49,371 nucleotides of DNA from Trebonia sp036501515 (GCA_036501515.1 DASYAD010000391.1:1-49371), one strand, 5' to 3'; numbered from the stretch's first letter, positions 17,570 through 26,310 are shown. Notes: a model not told the origin generated them from the sequence alone. Numbers and translations are program-made.

Positions 17570-18757
17570 GTGCGGTTCAGCGACAGTCCTGAACTCCAGG
17601 CCTACCGGGCCGAGGTCCGGGCGTTCATCGCGGAGCACCACCCGGGCATCCGCAAGCACGCGGGGGTCCGCGCGCCCGACCCGGAGCAGGTGCCCGCGCT
17701 GCGCGCCTGGGTGGCCAGGCTTTACGCGGCCGGCTACCTCGGGCAGCGCTGGCCGGCCGAGTACGGGGGGCAGCCCGGTGCCGCCCCCGAGCGCGCGTTC
17801 ATCGTCGCCGAGGAGATCGCCCGGGCCCGCACCTGGGGCGAGATCGGCGCCGGGGCCCTCGCGGCGGGCGCCGTCTTGAGCTACGGCAGCGAACCGCAGC
17901 GGCGGCACTTCCTCCCGCGGATCCGCTCAGGCGAGGACCTGTGGTGCCAGCTGTTCAGCGAGCCGGGCGCGGGCAGCGACCTGGCCAGCCTGAGCACCAG
18001 GGCCGAGCTGGACGGCGATCATTACGTGGTCAGCGGCCAGAAAGTCTGGACCACCAACGGCCAGCACGCCGACGTCGGCTACCTGCTGGCGCGGACCAGC
18101 TCGGCCGGCCCGAAGCAGGCGGGCATCACCGCCTTCGCCCTCGACATGCGCACGCCGGGGGTCACCGTCCGGCCGCTGCGCGAGATCACCGGGACCAGCG
18201 ACTTCAACGAGGTCTTCCTTGACAGCGTGCGGATACCGGCCGACCGGGTGATCGGCGCGGCCGACGGCGGCTGGCGGGTCGCCAACGCTAGCCTGAGCCA
18301 CGAACGCAGCGGCGTCGGCGCGCGCGCGGTCGAGCTCTACGCCCAGCTCGGCGACCTCATCGAACTGGCCCGCCAGGAGACCGTGGCGGGCCAGCCGGCG
18401 CTGGCCGACAGCGCCGTCCGCCAGCGCATCGGCCGGCTGATCGCCCAGGCGCGGGTCACCGACGTGATGAGCAAGGCCGTGCAGTCGCGGATCGTCAACG
18501 GCACCGAGGACGCGGCCGACAGCCCGCTCGCCAAGGTCTTCTACAGCGAGGTCAACCTGGCCATGACCGAGTTCGGCGTCGAGCTGCAGGGGATCGGCGG
18601 TCTCGCCGTCGAGGGCGACGACCAGGTGCGGGCCGGCGGCTGGTGGCAGGACGCGTTCCTCTACGCCCGGGCCTACACGATCGCAGGCGGTGCCAACGAA
18701 GTGCTGAAAACCGTCGCCGCAGAACGGGCGCTCGGTCTTCCCAGGGACCCGCGGTGA
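17570..18757 (+). CDS. Acyl-CoA dehydrogenase
   Basis: 395 residues from GTG 17570, with GAAAGGAAA upstream. It is related to the preceding dehydrogenase: WCQLFSEPGAGSDLASLSTRA, SGQKVWTTNGQHAD, EVFLDSVRIPADRVIGAADGGWRVA and YTIAGGANEVLKTVAAERALGLP. The GAN sequence replaces the GTR of its neighbour, as in many FadE paralogs. Third gene of the operon; GTGA overlap with the next. Confidence 0.92.
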   Translation: MRFSDSPELQAYRAEVRAFIAEHHPGIRKHAGVRAPDPEQVPALRAWVARLYAAGYLGQRWPAEYGGQPGAAPERAFIVAEEIARARTWGEIGAGALAAGAVLSYGSEPQRRHFLPRIRSGEDLWCQLFSEPGAGSDLASLSTRAELDGDHYVVSGQKVWTTNGQHADVGYLLARTSSAGPKQAGITAFALDMRTPGVTVRPLREITGTSDFNEVFLDSVRIPADRVIGAADGGWRVANASLSHERSGVGARAVELYAQLGDLIELARQETVAGQPALADSAVRQRIGRLIAQARVTDVMSKAVQSRIVNGTEDAADSPLAKVFYSEVNLAMTEFGVELQGIGGLAVEGDDQVRAGGWWQDAFLYARAYTIAGGANEVLKTVAAERALGLPRDPR

Positions 18758-19770
18758 CCCCCGCGGCCGGGCGGCGGTACGGCCTGCCCTGGCGCGGCGG
18801 CGACGTGGCCGAGGCGGCCGAGGCGGCCGGCGTCGCGGCGTTCTGCGGCGGTGAGTTCGTCGACCACGAGGCGTACTCGACCCTCGCCGAGATGGCGCTG
18901 CGCACGGAGCGGGCGCAGATCGGCCCCGGCATCGCCTACGCGTTCGCCCGCACGCCGTACGCGCACGCGGCCGGTATACGCGGTGCCTGGCGGCACGCGC
19001 CGGGCCGGGTCTTTCTCGGCCTGGGTTCCGGCGCCTTCCGCATCAACCGCGACTGGTTCGGCGTCGCGGCCGACCGCCCGGTGGCGCGGATGGCCGACCT
19101 GGTCGGCGCCGTCCGAGCCTGGCTCGACGCGGAGAACGGGCAGCGGGTCCGCCACGACGGGGAGTTCTACCGGATCGACGCCGTCGTCGGCGCGCCCGTC
19201 CTCGGCCGGCTCGACGTGCCGATCCTGCTCGGCGCGTTCAACCGGCAGATGGCCACGACGGCTGGCCGCGTCGCCGACGGCGTGCTCGGCCACGGCCTGT
19301 TCACCAGCTCCTGGTGGAACGACGTGGTCAGGCCCGCGGTGGCCGTTGGCGAGGCCAGGGCCTCGCAGGAGCGAGCTTCGCAGGAGCACGGCTGGGTGAT
19401 CACCGCTGTCGACGACGACGACCCCGAGCGCGCGGTGGCCGACGCGCGCCGGATGATCGCCTTCTACCTCACGGTCAAGACCTACGACCCCTACGTCGCC
19501 CATCACGGCTGGACCGCCCAGGTCGACGCCATCAGGCAGGCGTTCGCCGCCCGCGACACCGAGGCGATGGGCCGGGCGGTCACCGACGACATGCTCGACG
19601 CGATCGCCGTCTGCGGCACCGCCGCCGACGCCCGCGCGACGCTGGCCCGCCGGGGCGACTCGCTGCCGCGCGACGTCGCCTACCTCGCCCCGCCCTCGTT
19701 CATGGTCAGCGAGCGCCGCGGCCAGCGCTACGCCCTGGCCAGCCTCGCCCTGCTCGACAACCCCGCCTGA
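18754..19770 (+). CDS. Luciferase-like (LLM class) flavin/F420-dependent oxidoreductase
   Basis: I start at GTG 18754, overlapping the upstream stop, for 338 residues. It has a TIM-barrel luciferase pattern: GEFVDHEAYSTLAEMAL and QIGPGIAYAFARTPYAHA, then RVFLGLGSGAFRINRDWFG, the segment RHDGEFYRIDAV, VPILLGAFNRQMATTAGRVADGVLGHGLFT. Such proteins use F420H2 or FMNH2; many in acyl-CoA clusters act as F420-dependent dehydrogenases or reductases. Last gene of the operon that begins at 15220. Confidence 0.85.
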   Translation: MTPAAGRRYGLPWRGGDVAEAAEAAGVAAFCGGEFVDHEAYSTLAEMALRTERAQIGPGIAYAFARTPYAHAAGIRGAWRHAPGRVFLGLGSGAFRINRDWFGVAADRPVARMADLVGAVRAWLDAENGQRVRHDGEFYRIDAVVGAPVLGRLDVPILLGAFNRQMATTAGRVADGVLGHGLFTSSWWNDVVRPAVAVGEARASQERASQEHGWVITAVDDDDPERAVADARRMIAFYLTVKTYDPYVAHHGWTAQVDAIRQAFAARDTEAMGRAVTDDMLDAIAVCGTAADARATLARRGDSLPRDVAYLAPPSFMVSERRGQRYALASLALLDNPA

Positions 19771-20138
19771 CCGGAACCCGGCCAAGGGCTTGGACGGCGG
19801 CTACAGGAGGTGCGGGAGCCGCAGACCCATGGGGAAGTACGGGTCAGCCGCAAAGTGACTGATGTTGCTGCTCAAAATATTGTTATGGAAACTTTTAGCT
19901 AAATGGAAATTCTTGTGTACCAGAGCACGAATAATTACCAAGTTATTTGACTTTGCCTGGGGAAACTGAAACATCAGCATCACTTTCACCAATGTGCCCG
20001 GGTCACTCGGGCCGGCCTTGTCCTGAAGGGAATCAGGTGGGCGCGACGAGTCCGGACCTAGCCAGCAGCCTGTACTTCCTATAAAATTGGTCGAGAACGT
20101 CGGATAAGCCTCATCGTGGTCAGCAGGAAGGACGCTAG
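19771..20138. other. Intergenic region with AT-rich dispersed element and promoter of the SfnB-like gene
   Basis: 368 bp with no convincing gene. It holds the dispersed element copy A (19855-19960), strikingly AT-rich against the surroundings. A short CCCG/CGGG stem at about 19996-20011 may be a terminator, and a TATAAA (20080-20085) is a possible -10 for the next gene, which has AGGAAGGA before its ATG. Confidence 0.5.
19855..19960 (+). repeat. Dispersed element, copy A
   Basis: About 106 bp aligning with copies at 28331-28442 (+) and 49124-49239 (-). The 34 nt before the shared ATGGAAACTT line up without gaps in all three. Within the core a TGGAAA-type octamer occurs twice, about 15 nt apart. 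AT-rich compared with its surroundings; frames are interrupted here, so no protein is expected from this copy. Confidence 0.75.
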
Positions 20139-21368
20139 ATGGCCGCTCCAACGCTGCACGCTCCCGGGGTTCTCTCGTCTCCGGCGGAAGCGCTCGCCGC
20201 CGCCACCGTCTACGCCTCGTCGGTCGCCGGCGGCGTGATCGAGCGGGACCGCGCGGGCGCGGTGCCGTACGCCGAGCTGGCCGCGCTTGACGCCAGCGGA
20301 CTGCTCGGGATCACGGTCCCGGCCGCATACGGCGGCCCTGACCTGTCGCCGGTGGTGCTAGCCGAGGTGATCAGGACGATCGCGGCCGTGGACCCGGCCA
20401 TCGCGCAGATACCGCAGGCCCACTTCCTGTTCGTCGACGTGCTCGCCGTGCACGGGACCGCCGCGCAGCAGCGGCGGCTGTTCGCGGACGTGCTGGCCGG
20501 GGCCCGGCTGGGCAGCGGCGCGGCCGAACGAGGCGGCAAGCACGCCCAGGACCTGCAGACCCGGCTGCACGCTGTGACAGACGGCCCGGAGCGGGGGAGC
20601 CTGCGGCTGGACGGGCGCAAGTACTACTGCACGGGTGCGATCTCGGCCCGCTGGATCGGGGTCACGGCGCTGGACGACGACGGCCGCCTGGTGCTCGCCT
20701 TCGTCGACAGGAACGCCCCCGGCGTCCAGGTCGACGAGGACTGGAACATGATGGGCCAGCGGGCCACGGTCAGCGGCTCGGCGTTCTTCGACCGCGTGCC
20801 GGCGGATCCCGGCCTGGTCGTCCCGTACGCCGGCGCGTTCGAGGTGCCGCAGCAGCTCGGCGCCCGGTCGCAGCTGGTGCATGCCGCCATTCAGGTCGGG
20901 ATCGCAGGCGGTGCGCTGCGCGACGCCGGCGAGTTCGTCAGGACCAGGGCCCGCCCGTTCTTCGAGGCCACCAGGGCCGGCTGGGCGGAGACCGCCGCAG
21001 CCGACCCGCACACGATCCAGCGATTCGGGCGCCTCGCCACTCGGGTGCGCGCCGCCGAGACGCTGCTCACCGCCGCCGCGGCCATGCTCGAGGAGGTAAC
21101 CCGCTTCCCGGCTGACGCGACGGAGGGGGCGCGCGGCTCGATCGCGGTGGCGCAGGCCAAGGCATTCGCCAGCGACGTCGCGGTCGAGGTCGCCAGCGAC
21201 ATCTTCGCGCTGGCCGGGGCCAGTGCCGCCGACGAGCGGCATGACCTGTCCCGGCACTGGCGGAACGCCCGCACGCACGCCAGCCACGATCCTGTCGATT
21301 GGAAATATCACCATGTCGGCAACTACCTGCTCAATCGCGTCCTGCCGCCGAACCACGGGCAGCTCTGA
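20139..21368 (+). CDS. SfnB/DszC-like FMNH2-dependent monooxygenase
   Basis: 409 residues with an acyl-CoA dehydrogenase fold but flavin-monooxygenase features: ITVPAAYGGPDLSPVVLAEV, a reduced central segment GSGAAERGGKHAQDLQTRL, KYYCTGAISARWIGVTALDDDG, DEDWNMMGQRATVSGSAFFDRVP, and the typical end SHDPVDWKYHHVGNYLLNRVLPP. These mark the SfnB/DszC/DszA-acquisition group, which oxidise sulfur or nitrogen compounds such as dimethylsulfone or dibenzothiophene with FMNH2 from a partner. The next gene, 2 bp away, is a flavin reductase, so a two-component system is likely. The true substrate is unknown. Confidence 0.87.
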   Translation: MAAPTLHAPGVLSSPAEALAAATVYASSVAGGVIERDRAGAVPYAELAALDASGLLGITVPAAYGGPDLSPVVLAEVIRTIAAVDPAIAQIPQAHFLFVDVLAVHGTAAQQRRLFADVLAGARLGSGAAERGGKHAQDLQTRLHAVTDGPERGSLRLDGRKYYCTGAISARWIGVTALDDDGRLVLAFVDRNAPGVQVDEDWNMMGQRATVSGSAFFDRVPADPGLVVPYAGAFEVPQQLGARSQLVHAAIQVGIAGGALRDAGEFVRTRARPFFEATRAGWAETAAADPHTIQRFGRLATRVRAAETLLTAAAAMLEEVTRFPADATEGARGSIAVAQAKAFASDVAVEVASDIFALAGASAADERHDLSRHWRNARTHASHDPVDWKYHHVGNYLLNRVLPPNHGQL

Positions 21369-21370
21369 CC

Positions 21371-21883
21371 ATGACCGTGACTGAGCCCCAGGCGGCGGAC
21401 GGCGACGTGTCGGCCGCGGATTTCCGGCACGCGATCGGCCACTTCGTCACCGGCGTCACCGTGGTCACCTCGGTCGGTGCCGACGGCCAGCCCGTCGGCA
21501 CCACCGCCAACGCGGTCAGCTCGCTGTCGCTTGACCCGCCGCTGATCCTGGTCTGCTTCGACCGTTCAAGCCAGACGCTGGAGGCGGTGGCGGCGCACGG
21601 CGCGTTCGCGGTCAACGTCCTCGGCGCACGCCAGCAGCACCTGTCGGCCAACTTCGCCCGCCGCGGCCTGGCCGCGGCCTGGGACGGGGTCAGGCACCGC
21701 CGGGGTCATACCGGCAGCCCGCGGCTCGACGGCGTGATCGCCACCCTCGAATGCACGGTGGAGCACCAGCTGAGCGGCGGTGACCACGAGATCGTCGTCG
21801 GCCGGGTCCGCGCGGTGGAGACCAGCGCGGACGATGCCGGCCCGCTGGTCTTCTGGCGCGGCGGCTACGCGTCGCTGCGCTAA
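21371..21883 (+). CDS. Flavin reductase (HpaC/DszD type)
   Basis: 170 residues from ATG 21371. A flavin-reductase-like split-barrel: FRHAIGHFVTGVTVVTSVGADGQPVGTTANAVSSLSLDPPLILVC (read in parts), FAVNVLGARQQHLSANFA, and a final LVFWRGGYASL. It makes FMNH2 or FADH2 from NAD(P)H for the monooxygenase just upstream; it could also feed the HpaB-type enzyme at 8614, which has no reductase beside it. Confidence 0.9.
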   Translation: MTVTEPQAADGDVSAADFRHAIGHFVTGVTVVTSVGADGQPVGTTANAVSSLSLDPPLILVCFDRSSQTLEAVAAHGAFAVNVLGARQQHLSANFARRGLAAAWDGVRHRRGHTGSPRLDGVIATLECTVEHQLSGGDHEIVVGRVRAVETSADDAGPLVFWRGGYASLR

Positions 21884-21963
21884 CGGAAACCGCCGTCAAG
21901 CGCTGCTCAGGGGCGCGGCGGCACCGTGGTCTCCGCTCGCGTTACCCTTAACCAGGGAGACGC

Positions 21964-22560
21964 GTGACGATGAGATCGTGGGCCGCCCGGATGTTCCGGG
22001 GCCGGCGGCTGGACCGGAACCCGCTCAGGCGCAGGAGCGACCGTGCTGAGACGGTCATCTTCATCTGCCTGCTGGTGGCCATGGCGGTCGCCGTTCCGTT
22101 CACCGCACGGGCGGCCTCGGCCTGGACGACCACGCGGGTGGAGCAGGTGCGGGCGACCGAGCTCGCTACCCGTCATCAGGTCACCGCGACCACACTGGAG
22201 AACGCCCTCCCCGCGAGCGACGCGGCCTATACCGTGTTCGCCCAGACGTGGGTCAGCGCGAAGTGGACCGCCCCTGACGGACAGCCGCGGACGGGCACCG
22301 TGCGGGTTCCCGACGGCACCCAGCGGGGCTCCACCGCGAAGATCTGGGTCGAGCCCGACGGCGCGATGGCCGCGCCGCCGCTCCCGGTGGCCGACATCGC
22401 GGGACTGGCGGACCGCGCCGGGCTCGCTGCCGTCCTGCTGCTGATCTGCCTGTTCCTTACCGCCGGGTGCGCGGTCAGGCACGAACTCAACCGCCGCCGC
22501 ATGGCCGCGTGGGATACCGAATGGGCGGCCACCGAACCCCGCTGGAATCACCAGCGCTGA
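21964..22560 (+). CDS. Rv1733c-like two-helix membrane protein
   Basis: 198 residues. The start GTG 21964 or ATG 21970 follows AGGGAGA. The N-terminus RRLDRNPLRRRSDRAE precedes a hydrophobic helix (about 31-50), then an outside domain of about 110 residues and a second helix (about 152-172) with a basic cytoplasmic tail. This layout and the NPLRRRSDR motif match the conserved actinomycete family of Mycobacterium Rv1733c, a dormancy-regulon membrane protein of unknown function. Confidence 0.75.
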   Translation: MTMRSWAARMFRGRRLDRNPLRRRSDRAETVIFICLLVAMAVAVPFTARAASAWTTTRVEQVRATELATRHQVTATTLENALPASDAAYTVFAQTWVSAKWTAPDGQPRTGTVRVPDGTQRGSTAKIWVEPDGAMAAPPLPVADIAGLADRAGLAAVLLLICLFLTAGCAVRHELNRRRMAAWDTEWAATEPRWNHQR

Positions 22561-22655
22561 GCACCGCTCACTCCATGTTCGGCTACGGGCCGAGCTAAGG
22601 CGCGCACGGCTCCGAATCCTGTCTGAAGCAAGACACGGGACGGAGGGCACGTGGA

Positions 22656-23150
22656 ATGTCGCGAGATGGCTTTGGGTCACATGTGGCCAGCGTTAAGGGT
22701 TACGGCCGGCTGTGGGCGGCGCTGGCCGCCCTGACCTGCGTTCTGCTGCTCGGAGCGTGCGGCAGCGGCGGTTCCGGGCAGCCGGCGGCCAGCGGCAGCT
22801 CGAAGAGCCCGATGGCCAGCGGGAGCTCGATGAGCCCGATGGCGAGCGGGAGCTCGATGGCCGGCGGGAGCGGTGCGCCCGCGGTGAGCAGCACCGCCGG
22901 CACGATCGTCATCAAGAATTTCATGTTCGCCCCGATGAGCGTGACCGTCGCGCCGGGCGCGACGGTGACCGTCCGCAACGAGGACACGGTGACGCACACG
23001 CTGACCGATAAGTCCGATCCCAAGCTGTTCAGCACCGGAAACATCGCCGCGGGCCAGTCCGTGACGTTCAAGGCTCCGAATACGGCCGGTAGCTACAGCT
23101 ACATCTGCAGCATCCACCAGTACATGACCGGCACCATCGTGGTGCGTTAG
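22656..23150 (+). CDS. Cupredoxin-domain lipoprotein
   Basis: 164 residues. A signal peptide ends in lipobox LLGAC (Cys35). A Ser/Gly/Met-rich linker follows, built on imperfect 27-bp repeats (SPMASGSSM type). From about 80 a plastocyanin-like domain carries the type-1 copper ligands His114 (VTHTLTD) and Cys151, His154, Met157 (CSIHQYM). A surface electron carrier or copper-binding lipoprotein is expected. It heads a run with two ferritin-like secreted proteins; the spacing (36 bp) suggests joint transcription. Confidence 0.88.
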   Translation: MSRDGFGSHVASVKGYGRLWAALAALTCVLLLGACGSGGSGQPAASGSSKSPMASGSSMSPMASGSSMAGGSGAPAVSSTAGTIVIKNFMFAPMSVTVAPGATVTVRNEDTVTHTLTDKSDPKLFSTGNIAAGQSVTFKAPNTAGSYSYICSIHQYMTGTIVVR

Positions 23151-23186
23151 TTCGCCATGGCCGCCGGTCGCGGAACAGGAGAGCAC

Positions 23187-24056
23187 GTGGAGTTTGACGA
23201 GACCGCCCTAGGCGGCCTGATCGAAGAATCGCAGGACACCCATGCCGACGCGCTGCGCGCGGCCAGGGAGCCGTTGCGGGACATGGTCGAGATCGGCCAG
23301 CAGACCCGGGCCGGCCGCGGGACCGACGCCGATGAGAACGCCGCCTTCGCCAGCGAGAACGGGAGCCGGCTGGCGCGGACGGCCAAGCGGGCGGGCGGCC
23401 TGCTGGCCGCGACCGGCGTGATCGCCGCGTTCGCGGACTTCATCGCCCGCCCCGCGTTCGCCGCCTCGGGCACCGACGTGCAGGTACTGCAGACCGCCTC
23501 GTCGATCGAGGTGCTCGCGGTCAGCACCTACAAGACCGCGCTCGGCCTGCCCTACATCGGCGGCAGCACCGCCAACCCGGTGATCAAGGCGTTCGCCAGC
23601 ACCACGATGAGCCAGCACACCGATCACCTGGCCGCCTTCCAGGCGGCCACCACGGCGCTCGGCGGCACGAAGCAGACCAAGCCCGACCCCGCCTTCGTGC
23701 CGGTGGTCGACAAGGCGGTGGCATCCATCACTAAGGCCTCGCCGTCGAACGGCGCGCTGCTGGTGGTGGCGCTCGCGCAGGAGCTGGAGAACATCGCGGC
23801 CGAGACCTACGTCAACAACATGAGCCTGCTCAGCGACGCGAACGCGAAGAAGGTCACCGCGAGCATCATGGGCGTCGAGGCCCAGCACGTGGCGATCCTG
23901 AACGCGGTCCAGGCGCTGCTGAAGGCGGGCGACGCGGCCGACATCACGCTGCCGCCGCCCGCCGCCAAGCTGCCGGCCGCCGCGGGTTCTGTCGGCTTCC
24001 CGAACTCCTTCTACCCGACGAGCAGTGCCGCCCCGGCCATGCAGGGAGCCATGTGA
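23187..24056 (+). CDS. Ferritin-like domain protein, exported
   Basis: Start chosen at GTG 23187, preceded by ACAGGAGAG; ATG 23157 is in frame but lacks a ribosome site. 289 residues: an unusual 65-residue hydrophilic N-terminus with amphipathic helices, a hydrophobic export segment (about 70-93, ending PAFAAS), then a Ferritin_2-type four-helix domain with SSIEVLAVSTYKTAL, STTMSQHTDHLAAF, ALAQELENIAAETYV and GVEAQHVAIL, giving Glu and His in metal-ligand-like positions. Function unknown; paralog follows immediately. Confidence 0.8.
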   Translation: MEFDETALGGLIEESQDTHADALRAAREPLRDMVEIGQQTRAGRGTDADENAAFASENGSRLARTAKRAGGLLAATGVIAAFADFIARPAFAASGTDVQVLQTASSIEVLAVSTYKTALGLPYIGGSTANPVIKAFASTTMSQHTDHLAAFQAATTALGGTKQTKPDPAFVPVVDKAVASITKASPSNGALLVVALAQELENIAAETYVNNMSLLSDANAKKVTASIMGVEAQHVAILNAVQALLKAGDAADITLPPPAAKLPAAAGSVGFPNSFYPTSSAAPAMQGAM

Positions 24057-24916
24057 TGAGCGAAAACGAGCCGATGCGGCTATCGGAAGCGGAGCTGCGG
24101 TCGATGACCGCGGACCTGGACGGCCTGCACCACGACATCGCCCTGCCGGCGCTGAAGGCAAGCCTGGCCGAATGGTCGGACGATATTCAAGCCCAGGGGG
24201 CCGGCGTCACCGACGAGGACCCGGCCAAGCGGAACTTCCAGTCCAGGCGCCGGTTCTTCGCCGTGGCGGGCGGTGTCGCAGGGGCCGGCCTGCTCGCCGC
24301 GTGCAGCAGTTCGTCCTCCTCGACCTCCGCCCCGCCGGCTTCCGCGACGGCGAAGGCGGCGGGCTCCTCTCCGACGGCATCCGGCGGGATGGCCGACGGC
24401 ACCGGTCAGCAGTTGTCCGGCGACCTGCAGGTCGTCGCGATGGCGGCCAGCCTGGAGAACTCCGGTATCGCCACCTACATGGCCGGGATCAAGGCGGCCA
24501 CCGCCGGCAAGCTCGGCACGGTCCCGCCCGCGATCGTCACGTTCGCCAAGACGGCGATGAGCCAGCACCAGGATCACCAGAAAGCCTGGAACGCGGTGCT
24601 CACCGCCTCGGGCAAGATGGCGGTCACCGCCGTCGACCCGGTCGTCCAGCCGACCATCAACACCGCCTTCGCCAAGGTGACTGACGTGACCGGGCTGGCC
24701 GAGCTGGCCCTGATGGTCGAGGACATCGCGGGGGAGACCTACCAGAACGGCTTGTCGGTGATCACGAGCGCGGCCGGCGTCAAGACGGCCGCCTCGATCC
24801 AGCCGGTCGAGTTCCAGCACGCCGCGATCCTGTCCTACGTGCTCGGCAAGTACCCGGTGCCAAGCGCGTTCACCGGGGTCAGCCTCGCCCGCCCGCCGAG
24901 CGACTACAAGGTCTGA
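24056..24916 (+). CDS. Ferritin-like domain lipoprotein, Tat-type signal
   Basis: 286 residues; ATG 24056 overlaps the previous stop by 1 bp and follows AGGGAG. As in its paralog, a 60-residue hydrophilic N-terminus comes before the export signal, here SRRRFFAVAGG, a twin-arginine motif at 63-73, ending in lipobox LAAC (Cys83). The ferritin-like domain has MAASLENSGIATYMAGI, AKTAMSQHQDHQKAW, MVEDIAGETYQNGL and PVEFQHAAILSYVL. A Tat signal suggests export in folded, perhaps metal-loaded form. Confidence 0.82.
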   Translation: MSENEPMRLSEAELRSMTADLDGLHHDIALPALKASLAEWSDDIQAQGAGVTDEDPAKRNFQSRRRFFAVAGGVAGAGLLAACSSSSSSTSAPPASATAKAAGSSPTASGGMADGTGQQLSGDLQVVAMAASLENSGIATYMAGIKAATAGKLGTVPPAIVTFAKTAMSQHQDHQKAWNAVLTASGKMAVTAVDPVVQPTINTAFAKVTDVTGLAELALMVEDIAGETYQNGLSVITSAAGVKTAASIQPVEFQHAAILSYVLGKYPVPSAFTGVSLARPPSDYKV

Positions 24917-24923
24917 GGTCACC

Positions 24924-25406
24924 GTGTCCCGTACCCGCCCGGCCGCCCGTCGTCAGCCCGGACTGCTCCTCCTGCGGCTGATCACGGCGGCCGGGCTGGC
25001 TGCCGACGCCTACATCCACGCCGACCTCGCGGCCGCGTACGACGGGATCGCGGCCTCGGTCAGCCAGGGCACGCTGTTCCGGGTCGAAGCCGGGGCGGCG
25101 TCGCTGGCCGCGCTGCTCGTGCTGATGCTCGGCGGACGGGTCTGGTTCGCGCTGGCCGCTCTCGTAGCGGCCAGCGCGCTCGGGGCGATCCTGCTGTACC
25201 GCTACGTCGACGTCGGTCCGCTCGGGCCGCTGCCCAACATGTACGAGCCAGTCTGGTTCGCGGAGAAGACGGTCGCGGCCGTAGCGGCGGCGGTCGCTAC
25301 CCTCGCGGCCACCGGCGGTTTCTTCGGCGAGGCAAGGCGCGGCCGTCCGTCAGCACGGGCGGGAGCAGCGCACAAGCCGCCGGTCAACGTGCCGCCTGCC
25401 GGCTGA
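24924..25406 (+). CDS. Small four-helix membrane protein
   Basis: 160 residues, GTG start 7 bp after the ferritin-like gene. Four hydrophobic stretches are visible (about 12-30, 50-70, 73-92, 110-135). A conserved-looking MYEPVWFAEKT sits between helices 3 and 4 and there is an ADAYIHADLA motif near helix 1. I do not recognise the family; the operon context suggests a membrane partner of the cupredoxin and ferritin-like proteins. Its 3' end overlaps the convergent sucrase/ferredoxin-like gene by 23 bp. Confidence 0.7.
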   Translation: MSRTRPAARRQPGLLLLRLITAAGLAADAYIHADLAAAYDGIAASVSQGTLFRVEAGAASLAALLVLMLGGRVWFALAALVAASALGAILLYRYVDVGPLGPLPNMYEPVWFAEKTVAAVAAAVATLAATGGFFGEARRGRPSARAGAAHKPPVNVPPAG

Positions 25407-26310
25407 CGCCGCGCACGGCGAACACGGGGCGGGCGACGGCGACGGTGGCGGCGCAGTTGCTGTACAGCGGGGCGCTCATCGTCTCCTCGAGCTCGACCCG
25501 GACCGGGCCAGCCGGGTCAGCGAGGTGCACCTCCCAGGAACGCGGTCCGGTGCGGGCGGTCTGGACCGGCTGGTAGGCGTCGATCCGCAGGTCGCCGTAG
25601 GCGCGGCGGGCCGCGTCCTGGGCCGCCTGCTCGAGGAAGGTGAACGAGCAGCGGCCGCGCAGGCCAGGCAGCAGCACGCGTCCCGCCTGGTACTCGCGGA
25701 CCATGGCCCGGGCGCCGAGGGTGTCGGCCCAGCCGTAGTTGATCCCGTGCGGGAACAGCAGCATGGTGGCGGCGAAGCGGTCACCGCCGATGTGCGAGCA
25801 CTCCCAGACCGCGGCCGGGTCGTCTCGCCACAGTTCGGCCGCCACGGCCCGGCCCCGGGTGGCGCAGCACTGGTCGTGCCGTCCGTGCGCGCAGACCGCG
25901 ATCAGGTTCCCCGCGGCCGGCGTTCCCGGCTGGGTGAAGGGATCGGTCAGGTAGGCGGCGGGTTCCGCCGCCTCCCCCCAGACGATGCTTTCGCCGCCGG
26001 GTGTGGTGTCGACGCGCGCCCAGCGGTGCTGCGGGCCGCTGGCGTGCCGGGCGCGGCCGGGACGCCGGATGGCCGCGAGCCGGAAGCCGCCGGCGGCCGC
26101 CTGGCGTTCGATGCGCGCGCCCAGTGCGGGGTCGACCGCCGGCGACTGGCGGAAGGCGCTGGGTCCCCAGGCCCCGGCCACTTCGAGCAGCAGCCAGCGG
26201 CGTCCGAACGACGCGGTCGCCGCGAGCGGTTCAGCCGCGAGCCGCGCCCGCGCGCTGCACGGCGGGGGCCCGGCCAGGCGCGCCTTTTCCCGGCCGGCGG
26301 TATCAGTCAC
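25384..26310 (-). CDS. Sucrase/ferredoxin-like family protein
   Basis: 308 residues. The family's thioredoxin-like iron-sulfur region is visible: VCAHGRHDQCCATRGRAVAAEL and then WECSHIGGDRFAATMLLFPHGINYG, so Cys-x7-Cys-Cys and Cys-x-His are available as ligands. An additional Cys lies near the N-terminus (PPCSARARLAAEP). The C-terminal part is a second, less conserved domain. Its start overlaps the stop of the JmjC gene by 8 bp, so it belongs to the same operon as the repeat peptide. A redox role in that system is an inference. Confidence 0.85.
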   Translation of the reverse strand: MTDTAGREKARLAGPPPCSARARLAAEPLAATASFGRRWLLLEVAGAWGPSAFRQSPAVDPALGARIERQAAAGGFRLAAIRRPGRARHASGPQHRWARVDTTPGGESIVWGEAAEPAAYLTDPFTQPGTPAAGNLIAVCAHGRHDQCCATRGRAVAAELWRDDPAAVWECSHIGGDRFAATMLLFPHGINYGWADTLGARAMVREYQAGRVLLPGLRGRCSFTFLEQAAQDAARRAYGDLRIDAYQPVQTARTGPRSWEVHLADPAGPVRVELEETMSAPLYSNCAATVAVARPVFAVRGVSRQAAR

